Source: Roseburia zhanii (lineage in GTDB: Bacteria; Bacillota; Clostridia; Lachnospirales; Lachnospiraceae). From it: 64,000 nt of DNA. Positions 31,276 to 39,205 of the stretch are shown in pieces. The notes beneath the pieces are model-generated. The model made no database searches and was not told where the DNA came from. It saw only the letters and a list, made by a program, of their open reading frames with translations. Where the stretch lies: assembly GCF_014287635.1 (NCBI RefSeq), contig NZ_JACOPH010000013.1:1-64000 (forward strand). Reading direction: 5' to 3'. Numbering within the stretch: the first letter of the stretch is position 1; every line of letters begins with the position of its first letter. A program made the position numbers and the translations under genes.

Positions 31276-31960
31276 GGTCTTAATTATAGATGATGATAAG
31301 GAACTTTGTACGCTAATTAAACGGAGCGTGCTATCAGAAAATATAGAGGCTGATATTTGCAATACAGGAAAAGAGGGTTTGAAAAAATTAAAAGAAAAAG
31401 AGTATCAGCTTGTAATATTGGACGTTATGATGCCCGGTATGGACGGGTTTGAAACACTGGAAGAAATCAGAAAAGGAAACAGTTTACCAATTTTAATGTT
31501 TACCTCTAAAAATGACAGTGCTTCCAAAGTGCGCGGCTTACGCGCGGGAGCCGATGATTATTTGACAAAACCATTTGATATGGACGAATTGATAGCCCGC
31601 ATAGTTTCTCTCATACGTCGCTACACCAGATTTAACGGGCAGGACGGTACACCACAGCAGCTTGATTTTGACGGTTTGAAAATAGACCTTGAAAACCGTT
31701 CCATTACAACAGTCAATGGAACATTTGAATTACCTCCAAAGGAGTTTGACTTGCTCTTATTCTGTGCGAAAAATCAAGGGAAAATTCTGACAAAGCAACG
31801 GATTTATGAGGAAGTCTGGGGCGAAGAATATTTTTATGATGATAGCAACATTATGGCGATTATCAGTCGGTTGCGAAAAAAGATAGAAGCAAATCCCGGT
31901 AGTCCGAAATATATTCAGACAATAAAAGGCATTGGCTACCGCTTCAATAAGGAGGTATGA
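31268..31960 (+). CDS. OmpR-family response regulator (cargo)
   Basis: 230 residues. Receiver domain with D8-D9-D10, phospho-acceptor Asp52 in V-I-L-D-V-M-M-P-G, T-S-K and K-P-F; winged-helix output domain (about 130-230) with E-L-P-P-K-E-F-D-L-L and G-I-G-Y-R-F. Paired with the kinase encoded 6 bp later. It probably binds the four 11-bp direct repeats at 32955-32998 to switch on the ABC exporter. The ribosome site GGAAAGGAG precedes ATG 31268. Set-up as in LanR/BceR-like or CprR-like peptide-resistance systems. Confidence 0.92.
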   Translation: MNKVLIIDDDKELCTLIKRSVLSENIEADICNTGKEGLKKLKEKEYQLVILDVMMPGMDGFETLEEIRKGNSLPILMFTSKNDSASKVRGLRAGADDYLTKPFDMDELIARIVSLIRRYTRFNGQDGTPQQLDFDGLKIDLENRSITTVNGTFELPPKEFDLLLFCAKNQGKILTKQRIYEEVWGEEYFYDDSNIMAIISRLRKKIEANPGSPKYIQTIKGIGYRFNKEV

Positions 31961-31966
31961 CCGAAT

Positions 31967-32884
31967 ATGGAATTAGTCATTGTTATATCCATACTGATTG
32001 CTGTTATTTCTGTCTTTGTTTCCTGTCTTACGATTAGACGAGTGAAAAGGCAAATTTCTGAAATGACGGACGCGCTTGCCGATATAAAAAATGGAAACGG
32101 AAACCGTCGTATTTTATCCGCAGCTAATGAGCTTGTCGCGCCGATTGCGTATGAAATCAATGAGATTGTTGTGTCTTATGAAAGTAGGCTTTCTACGTTC
32201 CACCAGACAGAGGAAACAAACCGACAGCTTATGACAAGTCTTTCACATGATGTGAGAACACCACTTACTACTTTGATAGGGTATCTGGACGCTGCACATA
32301 AAGGAATTGTTAGCGGGAAAGACCGTGATGATTATATAGAAACTGCCCGCCGGAAAGCGCATGACCTAAAAGAATACATAGATGTGCTTTTTGATTGGTT
32401 CAAGCTAAACTCTAATGAATTTGCAATAGAATTACAGACCGTAGAAGCTGCTGAACTGACACGGGATATACTGATTGATTGGATACCGATATTTGAAGAT
32501 AAACAGATAGCGTACAATATTGATATTCCCGAAAAGCCCTTTCGGGTACGTCTTGATACGGACGAGTATATGCGGATATTGAACAATCTCATTCAAAATG
32601 TGATTTCTCACAGCCGCGCTGACAAAATAGAAATTGCTCTGACAAAGAAAAACCACAACATGGAAATTACGGTAACAGACAATGGCATTGGGATTGAAAA
32701 AGAGGATTTGAAACATATCTTTGAAAGGCTCTATAAATGTGACAAGGGACGGTCTGAAAAAGGTAGCGGTCTTGGTTTGTCTATCGTTCATCAGCTTGTG
32801 GAAAAGATGAACGGCACAATAACAGCAGAAAGTACGCAAGGAAGCGGAACAACATTCATTCTGCTTTTTCCTTTGGTTGGTTAA
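31967..32884 (+). CDS. Sensor histidine kinase with one membrane segment (cargo)
   Basis: 305 residues. One membrane helix at residues 2-24 (V-I-V-I-S-I-L-I-A-V-I-S-V-F-V-S-C) and no large extracellular loop, then a HAMP-like linker, the phospho-acceptor His94 in S-L-S-H-D-V-R-T-P-L, and the ATP-binding N box N-L-I-Q-N-V, G1 D-N-G-I-G-I and G2 G-S-G-L-G-L-S. Lacking an outer sensor, it may sense through the membrane or through the exporter, as in other kinases of antimicrobial-peptide modules. It is co-transcribed with the response regulator. Confidence 0.9.
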   Translation: MELVIVISILIAVISVFVSCLTIRRVKRQISEMTDALADIKNGNGNRRILSAANELVAPIAYEINEIVVSYESRLSTFHQTEETNRQLMTSLSHDVRTPLTTLIGYLDAAHKGIVSGKDRDDYIETARRKAHDLKEYIDVLFDWFKLNSNEFAIELQTVEAAELTRDILIDWIPIFEDKQIAYNIDIPEKPFRVRLDTDEYMRILNNLIQNVISHSRADKIEIALTKKNHNMEITVTDNGIGIEKEDLKHIFERLYKCDKGRSEKGSGLGLSIVHQLVEKMNGTITAESTQGSGTTFILLFPLVG

Positions 32885-32924
32885 GGTTCTCCCGTCTTTA
32901 TGGCGGGAGCCTTACTTATTTTTA
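32883..32924 (+). terminator. Terminator after the kinase gene
   Basis: AAGG (32883-32886) and CTCCCG (32889-32894) pair with CGGGAG (32904-32909) and CCTT (32910-32913). A weak T-rich stretch follows. It separates regulator and exporter transcripts. Confidence 0.6.
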
Positions 32925-32954
32925 GAAGTTTTTTATGAAAATGGCGGTTCATAA

Positions 32955-33010
32955 ATGCAAGGTTAATGCAAGGTTCCGGCAAGGTTAATGCAAGATTGGC
33001 GTGATAAAAT
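32955..33010 (+). promoter_or_regulatory. Four tandem 11-bp repeats plus extended -10 promoter of the ABC exporter operon
   Basis: ATGCAAGGTTA (32955), ATGCAAGGTTC (32966), CGGCAAGGTTA (32977) and ATGCAAGATTG (32988) are head-to-tail with no gaps. They end 4-6 bp before an extended -10 box TG-A-TAAAAT (33002-33010) and so cover the -35 region. OmpR-type regulators bind tandem repeats of 10-11 bp this way. The nearby response regulator gene (31268) is the obvious binder. Confidence 0.75.
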
Positions 33011-33035
33011 ACCTTACAGAACAGGAGGTTTGAAT

Positions 33036-33962
33036 ATGGACACAAATTATATCATTGAAACAAAAAATCTGACAAAGCAGTACGGCTCGCAAAAAAGCGT
33101 GGCTGACTTAAATATCCATGTAAAACGAGGAAGAATTTACGGGCTGCTTGGAAGAAACGGAGCCGGAAAGACAACTACTATGAAAATGCTGCTTGGATTG
33201 ACAAAGCCGACCTCTGGTGAAGTCAAAATATGGGGAAAGTCATTGCAGGGAAATGAAAAAAAGCTGCTTCCGCGTATCGGCAGTTTGATTGAGTCCCCCG
33301 GCTTTTACCCGAATTTGACCGCAACGGAAAATCTGCGTATTTTTGCTACTCTGCGGGGAGTACCGAATAGCCATGCAATCAAGGACGCTCTGGATTTAGT
33401 CGGACTTCCTTACAAGGATAAAAAGTTGTTTTCGCAATACTCTCTTGGCATGAAGCAGCGGTTGGCGATTGCCCTTGCAGTCATGCACGACCCGGAACTT
33501 TTAATTTTAGACGAGCCTATCAACGGGCTTGACCCTATCGGTATCGCAGAAGTGCGTTCCTTTATTCGTGAGCTTTGTGACGCAAGAGGGAAAACAATTT
33601 TAATTTCCAGTCATATCCTTTCAGAAATTTCTCTATTGGCTGATGATATTGGAATTATCGACCACGGAGCATTACTGGAAGAAGAAAGCCTTGCGGAACT
33701 GGAAGCAAAAAGCAGCAAGCATATCCGCTTTACTGTTTCCGATACCGCACAGGCGGCAAGACTTTTGGAACGTACTTTCCGTGAAAACAATTTCTCTATA
33801 CAGGACGACCATAATTTACGCTTACATAATCTTGATTTACCTGTTGGGAAAATTGTAACCACTTTTGTAGAAAACGGATTGGAGGTATCAGAAGCCCATA
33901 CATGTGAAGAAAGCCTTGAAGATTACTTCAAGCGGGTAACAGGGGGTGAGGGAATTGCTTAA
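33036..33962 (+). CDS. ABC exporter ATPase, LanF/BcrA/CprA type
   Basis: 308 residues. Walker A G-R-N-G-A-G-K-T-T-T, signature Y-S-L-G-M-K-Q-R-L-A-I-A, Walker B L-L-I-L-D-E-P-I-N-G-L-D-P. The family removes cationic peptides (bacitracin or lantibiotics) from the membrane. Start ATG 33036 follows AGGAGGTTTGA. It overlaps the first permease gene by 17 bp. With two small permeases and a two-component system it matches LanFEG/CprABC-type immunity; the actual peptide is not known. Confidence 0.9.
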   Translation: MDTNYIIETKNLTKQYGSQKSVADLNIHVKRGRIYGLLGRNGAGKTTTMKMLLGLTKPTSGEVKIWGKSLQGNEKKLLPRIGSLIESPGFYPNLTATENLRIFATLRGVPNSHAIKDALDLVGLPYKDKKLFSQYSLGMKQRLAIALAVMHDPELLILDEPINGLDPIGIAEVRSFIRELCDARGKTILISSHILSEISLLADDIGIIDHGALLEEESLAELEAKSSKHIRFTVSDTAQAARLLERTFRENNFSIQDDHNLRLHNLDLPVGKIVTTFVENGLEVSEAHTCEESLEDYFKRVTGGEGIA

Positions 33963-34740
33963 ACTGGTAAAATGTGAATTTTGGAAGTTAAAACGGAAAA
34001 AGTTTATTCCCTTGGTTATCCTATCAGCCTTTTTGTTTCCTGTTCCTCTGACTTACCTAATGACAACTCCGTCTATGATGGAACGATATACAGATAAGGC
34101 AGACGCATTTGACGGACTTTTTAATATGGTACTTGGGTATGGCATACAATTTCTGCTTCCCTGTATCATTGGTATCATTGCAGCTATGCTATTTTTTATG
34201 GAACGTGACAATGATACATTCAAAAATTTGCGGACTATTCCTGTAACCAGTACACAAATGGTGCTTGCTAAAGTGCTTGTACTGTTCTTATTTGGAGTTA
34301 TCTTTTGTGTAGCGTCTACGATTGCAACAATTCTTTGCGGTTTTGGAACCTTAGAGGTTTACGGAATTGGATATAAATTATTTTTAGCGGTTGAAACAGG
34401 AATTTATATTACGGCGGGAACACTCCCCCTTATTGTTCTTGTTGTTTTTTTCAGCAAGACCTATGTATTTTCAATTCTGTTATGCGTTTTTTATAGCGTA
34501 TTGAATATGAGTGCAACAGCATTGTTTGACGCACTTCCTCGGACTATATTATGGCTCTTACCTACGCCATTGACTACATTTTGGAGTGCCGGGGATATGG
34601 CAGCACACGGAATACAAATGGACTTGGAACAAATGAACGGACTTATTCCCTCAACATTTCAAGTTATATTGATACTTGGAATTATGGCGATTGTTTCATT
34701 TTCCTTGATTGACAGATTATACAAACAAAGGGGGGAATAA
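33946..34740 (+). CDS. ABC exporter permease 1, LanE type
   Basis: 264 residues with about six membrane segments (around residues 18-38, 62-85, 105-130, 140-165, 175-200 and 228-250) and the start L-L-K-L-V-K-C-E-F-W-K-L-K-R-K, usual for bacitracin/lantibiotic immunity permeases. It starts with GTG inside the end of the ATPase gene; a TTG at 33955 is an alternative start. It would form the membrane part with the next gene. Length is normal for MutE/EpiE-like proteins. Confidence 0.85.
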   Translation: MRELLKLVKCEFWKLKRKKFIPLVILSAFLFPVPLTYLMTTPSMMERYTDKADAFDGLFNMVLGYGIQFLLPCIIGIIAAMLFFMERDNDTFKNLRTIPVTSTQMVLAKVLVLFLFGVIFCVASTIATILCGFGTLEVYGIGYKLFLAVETGIYITAGTLPLIVLVVFFSKTYVFSILLCVFYSVLNMSATALFDALPRTILWLLPTPLTTFWSAGDMAAHGIQMDLEQMNGLIPSTFQVILILGIMAIVSFSLIDRLYKQRGE

Positions 34741-34742
34741 AT

Positions 34743-35522
34743 ATGGTTCGTATCGTAAAAACAGAATTTTACAAACTAAAAAGGTATCATATTCTTTGGG
34801 CTGGAGTTGCGCTTATGCTTCTCTCTGTTTTGCTGACATTGTTTACATCTATGGCAAATGACGGTTCTGTATGGGACTTTTCCTATCTTATAGAACAGGT
34901 TATCAAAAATAATATGTCCATGATTTTCCCTATGTGCATTAGCTTGATTGCCGGATATATGATTTCCCGTGAGCAAACAGATGATACATTGAAAAATATT
35001 TTAACAGTACCGATTTCTTTTAAGCGATTGTTGACTGGTAAATTGATTGTATGTGGCGTATTGTCCATTATCTTTGGTCTGATATGCAGCCTGTTTACCA
35101 TTATAGCGGAATTACTCGTAGGATTTCCGGGCTTTCAAGTAACCTTAGCCCTAAAATCAATATTGCAAATAACCGCTGTTAATTTCTTTTTATATCTGGC
35201 GGTTCTTCCGATTATTGTAATTACCTGTCGCAAAGCGGGCAGCTTTTTAGTGGGTGTTATTATTGCCTTTGTTTATGGATATGGCGGTATGTTTGCCGCA
35301 GGAAATATGACTTTAGCAAATATCTATCCGATTACGGCAAGTCTTGGAATGGTAGGGTATCGCAATTACGATACCGCAGTTCACTGGAATATCATTGCTT
35401 GTATGTGTAGCCTTGCCTTTGTTGTTATCATTTCTGCCGTATTCATTCTTTGCACGAAAGAAACTGAACCCCAAAAGGCAAAGAAAAAAGCAAAAAAAGT
35501 AATAGCAAAGAAAGGGTGGTAA
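34743..35522 (+). CDS. ABC exporter permease 2, LanG type
   Basis: 259 residues with about six membrane segments, starting M-V-R-I-V-K-T-E-F-Y-K-L-K-R-Y, typical of the paired permease MutG/EpiG. Motif S-R-E-Q-T-D-D-T-L-K-N-I-L is shared with permease 1 (E-R-D-N-D-T-F-K-N-L-R), as expected for two related halves. A Lys-rich C-terminal tail (K-A-K-K-K-A-K-K-V) ends the protein. It lies 2 bp after permease 1, so it is in the same operon. Confidence 0.85.
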   Translation: MVRIVKTEFYKLKRYHILWAGVALMLLSVLLTLFTSMANDGSVWDFSYLIEQVIKNNMSMIFPMCISLIAGYMISREQTDDTLKNILTVPISFKRLLTGKLIVCGVLSIIFGLICSLFTIIAELLVGFPGFQVTLALKSILQITAVNFFLYLAVLPIIVITCRKAGSFLVGVIIAFVYGYGGMFAAGNMTLANIYPITASLGMVGYRNYDTAVHWNIIACMCSLAFVVIISAVFILCTKETEPQKAKKKAKKVIAKKGW

Positions 35523-35530
35523 AAATTTTT

Positions 35531-35992
35531 ATGAAGAAAATCGTTTTACCGTTGATACTAATTCTTTTCGGAACAACTATACTTTCCGGCTGTACCAAAG
35601 ATGAAATTCTCAATCATTACAATAATGTTGTTCAGTCTGCGGGTTCCATAGAACTAACAGGAAATTCGTCTTTACAGGGTAAGAAAGATAATGGAATTGA
35701 CGATTATACAGGAACCTATCAAGCTGACTATAAAGCCTATACAGGAACAGAGTATTTGTTTGGAGGAACCTCAATAAAAAGGGAAGCCGGAAAAAACATA
35801 GCTGTAACTTGCACATTGGAAGCGACAAGTGGTACTGCAAAAGTATTTTGGATTTCGGGAGCTGATGAAGCTGTAACTTTACTTGAAACAACAGGAACAT
35901 ATAACGATACTATTACGCTTCCTGACGGTGGAAATTATATAGGGATTGAATGTGAAGATTTTACCGGAAATATAGAAATGAACATCGAATAA
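35531..35992 (+). CDS. Small lipoprotein of the ABC exporter operon
   Basis: 153 residues. Signal peptide and lipobox L-S-G-C with Cys near residue 20, so it should be anchored on the outer side of the membrane. The mature part is beta-rich (G-T-Y-Q-A-D-Y-K-A-Y-T-G-T-E-Y-L-F-G-G). Start ATG 35531 is preferred to the GTG at 35516 because it gives a proper signal peptide. A lipoprotein next to a LanFEG-like exporter suggests a LanI-type peptide-binding immunity helper; no specific family recognised. Confidence 0.65.
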   Translation: MKKIVLPLILILFGTTILSGCTKDEILNHYNNVVQSAGSIELTGNSSLQGKKDNGIDDYTGTYQADYKAYTGTEYLFGGTSIKREAGKNIAVTCTLEATSGTAKVFWISGADEAVTLLETTGTYNDTITLPDGGNYIGIECEDFTGNIEMNIE

Positions 35993-36062
35993 CATTCTGC
36001 CGGACGACGGCAAAAGAAAAAAAGCCGTCGTAGAGCAGACATATTTTCACGCGCTTATGAAG

Positions 36063-36096
36063 CGGCGGCTTTGATTTTCAGAGCCGCCGTTTCTTT
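36063..36096 (+). terminator. Terminator after the cargo operon
   Basis: CGGCGGCT (36063-36070) pairs with AGCCGCCG (36082-36089), followed by a T-rich stretch. A first hairpin, ACGACGGC (36004-36011) with GCCGTCGT (36024-36031), lies just upstream with an A-rich loop. Confidence 0.65.
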
Positions 36097-36126
36097 GCGC
36101 TTGCACAAACCTATGACGACTTGCAG

Positions 36127-36170
36127 GGACACGGTAGCCGATTGGAGGTTAATTTACCGTGTCCATTTTG
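36127..36170 (+). terminator. Second terminator-like hairpin
   Basis: GGACACGGTA (36127-36136) pairs perfectly with TACCGTGTCC (36155-36164), followed by ATTTTGG. With the hairpins before it, it closes the cargo region. The rest of 36171-36447 is the AT-rich leader of the sigma gene; I see no other gene there. Confidence 0.6.
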
Positions 36171-36447
36171 GTTATTCATAGTACCCATGAGTTACATCAA
36201 TTAAAAAAAGCGTAGCTCCCCCTCCGGGTAATTCCGGCTATGAATATGAACTGACAATTCAATATATTAGCTTTGCTATTTCCTATGCGTTTGTCCGCGT
36301 TCTGCGGGCAGGCGCATTTTGTCGTTTTGGAGAAAAATTTTCAAATTTTTTCTCTGAATGTTTGGCACATTCCCCGCGCCATTTGTTGAGGGGTTACGAA
36401 AGGGGAAATCATCACCCGCTTTCGCGGTTGCGAAAGGAGGTGATACC

Positions 36448-36885
36448 ATGAATGAACCTAATCGTACCCAGTGGCAAATCCGATGTGCTTTTAACGGGTT
36501 TTGCAAGCGGACGTTGAAAAATGAAGCTATCAACGCCCACGGGGAAATCAAAAGGCGGCAGATACAAGAAGTTTCGTTTTCTGACCTAACTCCGCAAGAG
36601 GAAAATCAGCTTTACACCTACGACACTTACTTTGAACATGATGAAGCTGAAAAATCCTTTTGTGTGGCAGGCAAGGAAATAACTGCGAAGCTGCTTGCCG
36701 AAGCCCTGCACAGCTTGCCGGACGACAAACGAGAAGCCGTATTGCTGTACTACTTTTTTGAAATGAACGACGCGGAAATTGCAAAGCTCCGTGATGTTCC
36801 GAGAAGCACAATACAGTATCGGCGTACAAGCTCTTTTGAACTGTTAAAACGCTATTTGGAGGAACGCGCCTATGACTGCACATAA
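36448..36885 (+). CDS. Sigma-70 family factor of the ICE (Tn916 Orf7-like)
   Basis: 145 residues. N-terminus W-Q-I-R-C-A-F-N-G-F-C-K-R-T-L-K-N-E-A, C-terminal region 4 L-P-D-D-K-R-E-A-V-L-L-Y-Y-F-F-E-M-N-D-A-E-I-A (about 90-112) and R-S-T-I-Q-Y-R-R. It likely drives excision or transfer genes. Start ATG 36448 follows GAAAGGAGGTGATACC; earlier in-frame starts lack a ribosome site. It overlaps the next gene by 14 bp. Same pairing as at 6207/6643 in IME-A. Confidence 0.82.
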   Translation: MNEPNRTQWQIRCAFNGFCKRTLKNEAINAHGEIKRRQIQEVSFSDLTPQEENQLYTYDTYFEHDEAEKSFCVAGKEITAKLLAEALHSLPDDKREAVLLYYFFEMNDAEIAKLRDVPRSTIQYRRTSSFELLKRYLEERAYDCT

Positions 36886-37123
36886 TGGTAACACCGAACA
36901 GGACGAACGCGGCTTGTTACCGTACCCGGTAATCATAGCCGCAACAAAGGGCGACCCGGAAGCTATGAAGATTGTCGTACAGCATTACGAAAGCTACATA
37001 GCGTCCCTGTCTATGCGGAAGCTCATTGACGAGCGCGGTAATACCTACTACGGCATAGACGAGGACATACGCGACCGTTTACGGTCAAAGCTCATGCGGG
37101 CTGTCCTTTCATTCAAGGTATAA
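36872..37123 (+). CDS. Small helix-turn-helix protein (Tn916 Orf8-like)
   Basis: 83 residues; L-L-P-Y-P-V-I-I-A-A-T-K-G-D-P-E-A-M-K-I-V-V-Q-H-Y-E-S-Y-I, the same core as the IME-A copy at 6643. It overlaps the sigma gene's 3' end and probably acts with it. The segment 37124-37358 after it is non-coding; it has short inverted repeats and some likeness to 3484-3560 in IME-B. Confidence 0.75.
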   Translation: MTAHNGNTEQDERGLLPYPVIIAATKGDPEAMKIVVQHYESYIASLSMRKLIDERGNTYYGIDEDIRDRLRSKLMRAVLSFKV

Positions 37124-37358
37124 GGTAGACCCGGCAGCGTTCCCCCTTTCCGCTGCCTATCTCTATCCTGCCTTTTTGTTCCTTGACAAAGAAAGCGACG
37201 CAAGATAACGGCGACGCAGCATAGGGCAAATCAGATACGTTCCTCTTACGCCGAGCCATACGGCGGGTGCGCCATGACTTCCCCACAGGGAATGAGCGAC
37301 CAACACCGCACCGTGAAATAAGTGTAGCAGCTTATGGGCGACGACACGCAAGATACAT

Positions 37359-37456
37359 AATGATACTCCCTTATAGCCATAGTCCGAGCGTTCAAAGCGT
37401 CGCAGGCAATGGATAGGGCTGCGCGAGAACCGCGCAGGGGTGAAACTCCCGTGAGA
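37359..37456 (+). ncRNA. Structured non-coding element, copy R (paralogue of 3611-3710)
   Basis: P1: CTGCGCG (37419-37425), AGAAC, CGCGCAG (37431-37437). P2: GGG (37438-37440), loop GTGAAACT or part of it, CCC (37448-37450). The motif GAGCGTTCAAAGCGTCGCA before P1 is nearly identical in both copies. It lies 60 nt before the xis start codon region, i.e. between the activator genes and the xis-int module. Its position before a recombination module in both elements suggests control of excision, as RNA leader or binding site. Confidence 0.65.
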
Positions 37457-37519
37457 TTGCAGCTAACAATCGTCTGATTAAAGCTCTTTTTTATAAAAAT
37501 TTGAAAGGGGAAAAATCCT

Positions 37520-37813
37520 ATGAATGATAAAGAACGAAACACCCCTTGCAATTTGCAATATAAAGGAGTGTCAATCAATGGCAGCGAAGAAAATGAGTTG
37601 CCGTTATGTATGGAAAACAAGGTGCGTGTACCTATCCACCTTAAACTGACATTAACAATAAAAGAAGCTGCGGAGTACAGCAATATCGGTATAAATAAAA
37701 TAGACGCTCTGTTAAAGCAACCTAATTGCCCGTTTGTACTTTTTGTAGGAACACGGAAGTTAGTAAAGCGACGTGAATTTGAAGAATATATCCGACGAGA
37801 GTTAATTATATAG
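37520..37813 (+). CDS. xis: Excisionase (Xis-like) of the ICE
   Basis: 97 residues from ATG 37520 (GAAAGGGGAAAAATCC upstream). The family core is the C-terminal two-thirds: L-T-L-T-I-K-E-A-A-E-Y-S-N-I-G-I-N-K-I then K-L-V-K-R-R-E-F-E-E-Y-I, as in Tn916 Xis (67 residues). An in-frame ATG at 37610 would give 68 residues, closer to the family length, but has a weaker ribosome site. A second AAAGGAG with ATG 37578 starts a 23-residue out-of-frame peptide. Xis bends DNA at the element ends and drives excision with the integrase. Confidence 0.8.
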   Translation: MNDKERNTPCNLQYKGVSINGSEENELPLCMENKVRVPIHLKLTLTIKEAAEYSNIGINKIDALLKQPNCPFVLFVGTRKLVKRREFEEYIRRELII

Positions 37814-37931
37814 AACTTCTACCAACAACCGCTACAAAAAATTCCTGTTGAGATTGAAAAAGCAGAGTCCTTATGCTATAATATATAGTTGCGTTGGACT
37901 CTTTTTTTGAGATAAGAAAGGAGTCCGATAA

Positions 37932-39152
37932 ATGGGCAAAAATCTAAAAGGTAAAGAGTGCGGCAAAGGCATTTACCAAAGAAAGGACGGTTTATACTCC
38001 GCAAGATACTACGCAAAAAACGGCAAACGTAAAGAGAAATACTTTGAAACATTGCCGGAAGCGAAAAACTGGCTTGCTGACGCCAGATATGAAGAACGGC
38101 ATAATCTTATTGTCACTTCTCCCGATATGACAGTAGATAAGTGGTTTGAGTACTGGATTGAAAATATTGTTTGCGACCTTGCACCGAACACAAAACGGAA
38201 TTATCAAGAACGCTACAAATGGAATATTCAGCCAGTAATCGGGGCTATGTGTATAGCTGATGTAAAGCCTATGCACTGTAAAGCTGTTCTTAACCGAATG
38301 GAAACCACCTATGCAGGCTCAACCATTCGGCAGGCTTATATCACAATGGGAACCATGTTAAAATCAGCAGTTATGAATGACATTATCGCCAAACACCCTA
38401 TGAACGGTGTACGCTATACGAAACCTGTTCGGGCGGTAGACGATATAAAATACTTGACTGTTGATGAACAAGAGAAATTTCTTGAAGCAGCGGCGCGGTC
38501 ACATAATTACCGACAATATGCGTTGCTCTTGGAAACAGGATTGAGAACGGCAGAATTGATTGGTTTAACATGGGACTCTATTGATTGGAAAAAGCGCACG
38601 TTGACTGTCAGCAAGAGTTTAGAGTATCGGCACAGTCAAGGGTATTGGCGAGCAGGACCACCTAAGACACAGAAAAGTTATCGCACCATTCCGCTTACTG
38701 ACAAAGCATATTCTATTCTTAAAAGCTGTTATGATGAAAAGGACAGCCGGAAAAAGTCTGAAACGCTATCGCAGATTTTAGAGTATATCGACAGCAGGAC
38801 AGGCGAAAAGAAATGTCTTATTATGCACGATTTAGTGTTTGTCAACTGGCGTACTGGTGAACCTGCAAAAAACAGTTCTTATGACACACACTTATATAAA
38901 TTGTGTGATGAAGCGGGTATCAAACGCTTTTGTATGCACGCCTTACGACATACTTATGCTACACGCGCGATTGAGCGCGGCGTACAGCCTAAAGTGCTGC
39001 AACAGCTATTAGGACACGCAAGCATTAAAACAACTATGGACAGATATGTCCATGTTACGGACGAGTCACTGGTAAATGCAATACGCCAATTTCAACAGGC
39101 TACGCCGCCAGTTACAAAAAAAGGGCGTAAAAAGGGCGTACAAGAAATCTAA
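37932..39152 (+). CDS. int: Tyrosine integrase of the ICE (Tn916/Tn1549 type)
   Basis: 406 residues. N-terminal AP2-like arm-binding domain (G-I-Y-Q-R-K-D-G-L-Y-S-A-R-Y), core-binding domain (about 75-165), catalytic domain with R in T-G-L-R-T-A-E-L, H-x2-R in H-A-L-R-H-T-Y-A-T-R, L-G-H-A-S-I and nucleophile Tyr in M-D-R-Y-V-H-V. It integrates and excises the ICE. The ribosome site AAGAAAGGAG is close to the ATG. It is the outermost ICE gene, followed by a hairpin and then the chromosomal ychF gene. Confidence 0.93.
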   Translation: MGKNLKGKECGKGIYQRKDGLYSARYYAKNGKRKEKYFETLPEAKNWLADARYEERHNLIVTSPDMTVDKWFEYWIENIVCDLAPNTKRNYQERYKWNIQPVIGAMCIADVKPMHCKAVLNRMETTYAGSTIRQAYITMGTMLKSAVMNDIIAKHPMNGVRYTKPVRAVDDIKYLTVDEQEKFLEAAARSHNYRQYALLLETGLRTAELIGLTWDSIDWKKRTLTVSKSLEYRHSQGYWRAGPPKTQKSYRTIPLTDKAYSILKSCYDEKDSRKKSETLSQILEYIDSRTGEKKCLIMHDLVFVNWRTGEPAKNSSYDTHLYKLCDEAGIKRFCMHALRHTYATRAIERGVQPKVLQQLLGHASIKTTMDRYVHVTDESLVNAIRQFQQATPPVTKKGRKKGVQEI

Positions 39153-39159
39153 AGAAAGG

Positions 39160-39188
39160 CGAAAACCCCGATAAATCAAGGGTTTTCG
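39160..39188. other. Hairpin at the probable right end of the ICE
   Basis: CGAAAACCC (39160-39168) and GGGTTTTCG (39180-39188) form a perfect 9-bp inverted repeat between the integrase stop and ychF. There is no T-run, so it is more likely an end or arm-site feature than a terminator. The exact attR core cannot be set without the left end; it should lie between here and 39205. Confidence 0.45.
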
Positions 39189-39205
39189 GACAGGTAAAGA
39201 TAAAG

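Larger units (their letters stand above)
13816..39190 (+). mobile_element. Right-hand part of a Tn1549/Tn916-type ICE integrated next to ychF
   Basis: The gene order Maff2 tail, TrbL, PrgI, VirB4, CHAP hydrolase, DUF4315, DUF4366, TopB, antirestriction, TTRAP, Cys-rich VLP, mobC-relaxase, sigma, HTH, xis, int is the typical layout of Clostridia ICEs of this family. The integrase is the last gene and is followed within 54 bp by the chromosomal ychF gene. The remaining transfer genes (TraG/VirD4 coupling protein and others) are not in the window and presumably lie to the left beyond the nested elements. Cargo here is an RR-HK-ABC-lipoprotein set and two isolated minus-strand genes. Confidence 0.85.
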
